Below, piece by piece: positions 5,849 through 8,279 of a stretch of DNA of 8,279 nt. The stretch is from a bacterium (GTDB lineage Bacteria; Patescibacteriota; Patescibacteriia; Buchananbacterales; UBA6539). The position numbers and the translations under genes are program-made. Each line of letters begins with the position of its first letter. Position 1 is the first letter of the stretch. The DNA is taken from the NCBI GenBank assembly GCA_023246815.1, contig JAHFHR010000034.1:1-8279 (forward strand). Direction: 5' to 3'. The notes under the pieces were generated by a model. That model was given only the letters and a program-made list of their open reading frames with translations. It was not told the DNA's origin and ran no database searches.

Positions 5849-5877
5849 ATAATACCATACTTCAATAAAAATGTCAA
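5849..5877 (-). promoter_or_regulatory. near-consensus sigma-70 promoter of the 168-aa gene
   Basis: Minus strand: perfect -35 TTGACA (5877-5872), 17-nt spacer, -10 TATTAT (5854-5849, one mismatch). Transcription should start near 5842, 12 nt before the first leader hairpin. It is the strongest-looking promoter in the window. Confidence 0.8.
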
Positions 5878-5886
5878 GGATATATC

Positions 5887-5905
5887 TAAATTATTGAATA
5901 ATTTA
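5887..5905. promoter_or_regulatory. 19-bp perfect palindrome between divergent promoters (candidate operator)
   Basis: TAAATTATT-G-AATAATTTA is a perfect inverted repeat with a single central base. It sits 9 bp upstream of the -35 of the minus-strand promoter and 19 bp upstream of the -35 of the plus-strand promoter. The symmetry and place fit a dimeric regulator site, but the region is very AT-rich, so chance symmetry is possible. Confidence 0.4.
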
Positions 5906-5924
5906 AGCCATTTTTTAACGAAAA

Positions 5925-5953
5925 TTCATTAAAACACAAAAAGATGATATAAT
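5925..5953 (+). promoter_or_regulatory. promoter of the plus-strand membrane protein
   Basis: Perfect -10 TATAAT (5948-5953) preceded by TGA, an extended -10; the -35 TTCATT (5925-5930, 17-nt spacer) matches three of six. Transcription would start near 5960, giving a leader of about 48 nt. Confidence 0.6.
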
Positions 5954-6007
5954 CAATTAAAGAGATTAATCAAATTTACTTCACTTACCAGCTTACTAGC
6001 TGTCTCA

Positions 6008-6583
6008 ATGGATTTCCTAGACCACAAAACCATCTACACCATCATGCACCTCTTTGGCGTGGCCATGGGCGCAGGCGGCGCCTATATGAGCGACATCATG
6101 TTTCTATCCTGCTTGAGGGATCGGGTGTTTAGTAAAACTGAGGTACGATTTCTTAAAATCGGCAGCGGAATGGTTTGGACCGGACTACTGATACTCTTTT
6201 TGTCTGGCTTTGGCATGTTTACCCTTAATCCTGGTCATTACGTTGAATCAAGTAAATTCTTAGCCAAGATGATTATTGTGGGCGTGATCGCTCTTAATGG
6301 CGCAATCATGCATACCGTACAAATGCCGCTGATACTACGTCACCAAGGTGGACACTTTCCTTCATCTGATGAGTTTGTCAGAAAAACGCCACTACTACTC
6401 ATTGGCGGTGCAATTTCAATCCCCTCTTGGACATTTGCCATTGTCCTTGGTGCCCTACGGGGGCTCCCCTATTCTATTGGACAGATTCTCTTGGTATACG
6501 CGGCTGTTCTGGTCATTGCAATAACTACCGCGTTGGTTTTAAAAAACACACTGTTTTTTGGATCATCTTCCAAGAAAAAATAA
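6008..6583 (+). CDS. five-helix integral membrane protein, unassigned
   Basis: 191 aa, the only plus-strand gene. Five hydrophobic segments at about residues 10-32, 53-73, 86-109, 127-150 and 156-179, ending in a basic KKK tail. Helix 1 carries HLFGVAMGAGGAYMSD with His14, and helix 3 carries NGAIMHTVQMP with His102; paired histidines inside helices are seen in haem- or metal-binding membrane families such as CopD and HemJ, but I cannot assign it to either. The block SSKFLAKMIIVGVIALNG is highly regular and suggests a conserved family. ATG 6008 fits the first helix, though no Shine-Dalgarno is visible. An extended -10 promoter lies about 55 nt upstream, and a strong terminator starts 15 nt after the stop. 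Function unknown. Confidence 0.85.
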   Translation: MDFLDHKTIYTIMHLFGVAMGAGGAYMSDIMFLSCLRDRVFSKTEVRFLKIGSGMVWTGLLILFLSGFGMFTLNPGHYVESSKFLAKMIIVGVIALNGAIMHTVQMPLILRHQGGHFPSSDEFVRKTPLLLIGGAISIPSWTFAIVLGALRGLPYSIGQILLVYAAVLVIAITTALVLKNTLFFGSSSKKK

Positions 6584-6597
6584 GCCACTTCCTTCAG

Positions 6598-6636
6598 AAA
6601 ACAAAAAATCCCGAGCCTAACGGGATTTTTTGTTTT
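6598..6636. terminator. bidirectional rho-independent terminator
   Basis: Perfect inverted repeat of 16 bp (6598-6613 with 6621-6636), core AATCCCG/CGGGATT, 7-nt loop. It has A-runs on the left and T-runs on the right, so it can end transcripts on both strands. It lies between the convergent membrane-protein gene (stop 6583) and the Gmad2 gene (stop 6649). Confidence 0.9.
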
Positions 6637-6648
6637 TTTAAATTTTAC

Positions 6649-7125
6649 TTATTCAAAGCTCACTGGGATCCGTAACTCGTCATCATACTCAGGCAACCCC
6701 GATGGGTTATCTTTATGAAGAATTAACACCCCACTGGTAGCATTGCCGGCGTCAAATAGTAGCGTACTTTCAAATGGTACAAAATCTTCAGTCATCCACT
6801 CACCTTGGGCTTGAGCATAGTGTTGTACCAGCACCGTGCCATCACTGGCACTCAGCTCCACTGGAAAACTGGCCTCAAAATACCAAGTACCGCGCGCTTC
6901 TCCGCGAATGACTAAGGGGCTGGTTACTACCTGATTCTCCAATGGTGAGGTAACGCGAACCAGATCTTTATAGGTGATGACCACTGGTTCGTCATTGTCT
7001 AGTGGAGACGTAGTAGTATTCCCTACGGGCTCATCAACCGTTGGCGTAGGAAACATCACGTACACGCCCACCACCACCAGAAGCACAACAAGCACGATAC
7101 CAATGATAAAAAAAGTATATTTCAT
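6649..7125 (-). CDS. Gmad2 immunoglobulin-like domain protein, membrane-anchored
   Basis: 158 aa. An N-terminal hydrophobic segment (about residues 4-24) without a lipobox cysteine predicts an uncleaved anchor or a signal peptide, then a Thr/Asp/Pro-rich linker (25-52) and one extracytoplasmic beta domain (about 55-158). Motifs of the Gmad2 family (Ig-like domain first noted in spore-germination proteins) are clear: VTSPLENQVVTSPLVIRGEA, GTWYFEASFPVEL (79-91), GEWMTEDFVPFE (108-119) and KDNPSGLPE (138-146). The domain is probably an adhesive or cell-wall-associated module; no enzyme activity is expected. Its ATG follows directly on the hpf TAA with no gap and no Shine-Dalgarno, so it is translated from the hpf transcript, possibly by reinitiation. 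Nothing suggests sporulation here. Confidence 0.9.
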   Translation of the reverse strand: MKYTFFIIGIVLVVLLVVVGVYVMFPTPTVDEPVGNTTTSPLDNDEPVVITYKDLVRVTSPLENQVVTSPLVIRGEARGTWYFEASFPVELSASDGTVLVQHYAQAQGEWMTEDFVPFESTLLFDAGNATSGVLILHKDNPSGLPEYDDELRIPVSFE

Positions 7126-7515
7126 TTATTTTTCAGTATTATCTTGTTCTTGAAATCCTACTACAGTGCGAAACTTTTTCCAGGTGCGCATACCCTTGCG
7201 CTGTTGGGCTGTATGTTTTTCTTTAAAACGACGAATTTCCCGCTGCAGTTCATCTCGTGCTTCAAGTACGGCGCTATTAATATCTTCACCAGTTATCTGA
7301 ACACGAAACGTCTGACCGGGAATGCCAAGATCAATCTTTGCTTCAAAAATATTACCGTGCTCATGGTGATTGGTAATCTTCCCGACTTCAACCCATGCTT
7401 GGATTTCATCGGCCGGCACGTGCAAAAAACGCTGCAGTTCACCAATTTTTTCTTCAATAAAATCTTTCAGGACGTCAGATAGTTCGGCATTTTTGGCATG
7501 AATATGAAACTGCAT
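7126..7515 (-). CDS. hpf: ribosome hibernation-promoting factor (HPF/RaiA/YfiA family)
   Basis: 129 aa, cytoplasmic; the family binds the 30S decoding region and keeps idle ribosomes inactive. The N-terminal fold is visible: MQFHIHAKNAELSDVLKDFI, EEKIGELQRFL, then EAKIDLGIPGQTFRVQITGED and AVLEARDELQREIRRFKEK. After about residue 98 comes a basic/aromatic extension (KGMRTWKKFRTVV) of about 30 residues, shorter than the dimerisation domain of long HPF, so this is a short-type protein with a tail. I chose ATG 7515: the longer frame from 7539 would add eight residues that contain the -10 box. The start lies about 4 nt from the predicted transcription start, so the mRNA is leaderless. First gene of a two-gene operon with the Gmad2 protein. 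Confidence 0.92.
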   Translation of the reverse strand: MQFHIHAKNAELSDVLKDFIEEKIGELQRFLHVPADEIQAWVEVGKITNHHEHGNIFEAKIDLGIPGQTFRVQITGEDINSAVLEARDELQREIRRFKEKHTAQQRKGMRTWKKFRTVVGFQEQDNTEK

Positions 7516-7525
7516 AACACTTGTA

Positions 7526-7553
7526 AGTATAGCATACATACCCGATGTGCGAA
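7526..7553 (-). promoter_or_regulatory. extended -10 promoter of hpf
   Basis: Minus strand TGC-TATACT (7534-7526) is an extended -10, one mismatch from consensus. A weak -35 TTCGCA (7553-7548, four of six) has a 16-nt spacer. The -10 ends 10 nt before the ATG at 7515. Confidence 0.6.
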
Positions 7554-7570
7554 TAGCTAAAGAAGCAGCT

Positions 7571-7583
7571 CGGCTATCAGCCG
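7571..7583 (-). terminator. weak hairpin after the acyl-CoA dehydrogenase gene
   Basis: CGGCT-GAT-AGCCG on the minus strand, 4 nt after the stop, followed by AGCTGCTTCTTT. The stem is short and the T-tract is interrupted, so it may be a weak terminator or nothing. Confidence 0.3.
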
Positions 7584-7587
7584 CAAG

Positions 7588-8279
7588 TTACATTTTTATC
7601 ATTCCTGCCAAAATATCGCGCATGATTTCTGAGGTGCCACCCAAAATAGAAAACGTCTGGGAATCACGATAAACGTGTGATAACCAGTGTGATCGGACAA
7701 ACCCTTCAGCGCCGTGCAGTTGTACACACTCCCGCAAGACTTCTTGAACCGTTTCACCAACAAACAGCTTTAACGCCATAATATCCGCCTCAACATTATC
7801 ACCACGACTATAGCTGTCAGTAACCGCATAGGTGGCTTGTTGGGCGGCAAACAGCTTGGCATGTAGCCCAGCTACTTTGTGCCGGATCGCTTGCTTGCGT
7901 GAAAGCGGTGAGCCAAAGCGTTCTCGATTTTTTAAAAATTCAATCGTTTCAGTAAGGACAAACTGTCCAAGCGCCACGCCATATGCCGAACCAATCAAAC
8001 GCTCACGCTGAACAAACTTGGTGATATAGTAAAAACCGAAACCCGTCTTACCCAGTAGATTTTCCTGAGGCACGTCACACTGATCAAAAATAATGTGCCC
8101 CATGTCACCAGTGTTTAAACCGTTAGTGCTCAAGCGAACTTTAGTGAGCCCCTTGAGTTTTGCCGGCATCAGTAGCAAGTCAAAGGCCATACTAGTATCG
8201 CGCTCAGTAGTGCTGTCGCTGCGTACTAGGGTCACAATGGTATTAGCTACCGAGCCATTGCTGATATATTTTTTTTCAC
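7588..8279 (-). CDS. acyl-CoA dehydrogenase, LCAD/IVD type, N-terminus outside window
   Basis: FAD-dependent oxidation of acyl-CoA to trans-2-enoyl-CoA, passing electrons to ETF. The frame is open to the right edge, so a GTG at 8235 is not the true start; 229 residues are visible, of about 380 expected. Visible parts: the middle beta domain from KKYISNGSVANTIVTL, a GHIIFDQCDVPQENLLG block, then the C-terminal helical domain with RERL, FLKNRERFGSPL, the FAD-contacting QLHGAEGF and the terminal LGGTSEIMRDILAGMI. Where medium- and short-chain enzymes have the catalytic Glu (EGTS), this protein has Gly (GGTS); the Glu in RERL (codon 8004-8002) matches the alternative catalytic base of long-chain and isovaleryl-CoA dehydrogenases. 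It should thus be active, probably on long or branched substrates. Stop TAA. Confidence 0.93.
   Translation of the reverse strand, partial: EKKYISNGSVANTIVTLVRSDSTTERDTSMAFDLLLMPAKLKGLTKVRLSTNGLNTGDMGHIIFDQCDVPQENLLGKTGFGFYYITKFVQRERLIGSAYGVALGQFVLTETIEFLKNRERFGSPLSRKQAIRHKVAGLHAKLFAAQQATYAVTDSYSRGDNVEADIMALKLFVGETVQEVLRECVQLHGAEGFVRSHWLSHVYRDSQTFSILGGTSEIMRDILAGMIKM

Noticed and set aside
5844..5849. Perfect TATAAT on the minus strand as -10 of the 168-aa gene
   Set aside because: It would be 22 nt from the perfect TTGACA; the overlapping TATTAT gives the optimal 17-nt spacing.
7516..7539. ATG 7539 as start of hpf
   Set aside because: The extra eight residues contain the -10 element and precede the conserved beginning of the family.
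8235..8235. GTG at 8235 as start of the acyl-CoA dehydrogenase
   Set aside because: The frame stays open to the window edge and the residues before it, KKYISNGSVANTI, are conserved family sequence; the true start is outside.
1..8279. Alternative genetic code (TGA read as Gly or Trp)
   Set aside because: None of the nine visible stop codons is TGA, which raised the question, but no gene needs an in-frame TGA read through and Gly and Trp are encoded normally; nine genes are too few to draw more.

Overview
The window is 8.3 kb of a compact bacterial chromosome with base composition in the mid-40s % GC (judged by eye). Ten protein-coding genes are supported; nine lie on the minus strand, and two run off the window (dnaX at the left edge, an acyl-CoA dehydrogenase at the right edge). 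No rRNA, tRNA, CRISPR array, insertion sequence or phage gene was seen. The mix of a Gmad2-domain lipoprotein-like gene, a DUF3048 (YerB-like) protein, a small CPxC/CxxC zinc-ribbon protein next to rplY, a short hibernation factor with a C-terminal extension and start codons mostly lacking a Shine-Dalgarno suggests Patescibacteria/Candidate Phyla Radiation (Parcubacteria-like). That placement is an inference from gene style, not a measured phylogeny.

Layout, reading the minus strand from the right: partial acyl-CoA dehydrogenase (7588-8279); its own promoter, then hpf (7126-7515) and a Gmad2-domain protein (6649-7125), whose stop and start codons touch; a bidirectional terminator (6598-6636) shared with a convergent plus-strand membrane protein (6008-6583). 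A divergent promoter region (5849-5953) with a perfect 19-bp palindrome follows. Then comes a self-contained cassette: consensus promoter, leader with three UCCG-capped hairpins, strong Shine-Dalgarno, an unrecognised 168-aa membrane-anchored protein (5255-5761) and a strong terminator. After a folded intergenic repeat (5101-5190) come rodA (3972-5078), a second palindromic element (3874-3922), the zinc-ribbon gene (3446-3784), rplY (2748-3419), a hairpin, the DUF3048 gene (1667-2701) and dnaX (<1-1615).

The recognisable genes are housekeeping: replication clamp loading (dnaX), translation (rplY, hpf), peptidoglycan elongation (rodA) and envelope proteins (DUF3048, Gmad2). The most interesting signals are: (i) two in-phase A AAA AAA runs (A8 and A9) in the linker of dnaX, each followed by close stops in both other frames, which looks like a programmed gamma/tau switch by slippage; (ii) promoters whose -10 box lies only 9-10 nt from the start codon of dnaX, rodA and hpf, and 15 nt from that of the zinc-ribbon gene, predicting leaderless or nearly leaderless mRNAs; and (iii) the contrasting, highly structured leader of the 168-aa orphan gene.
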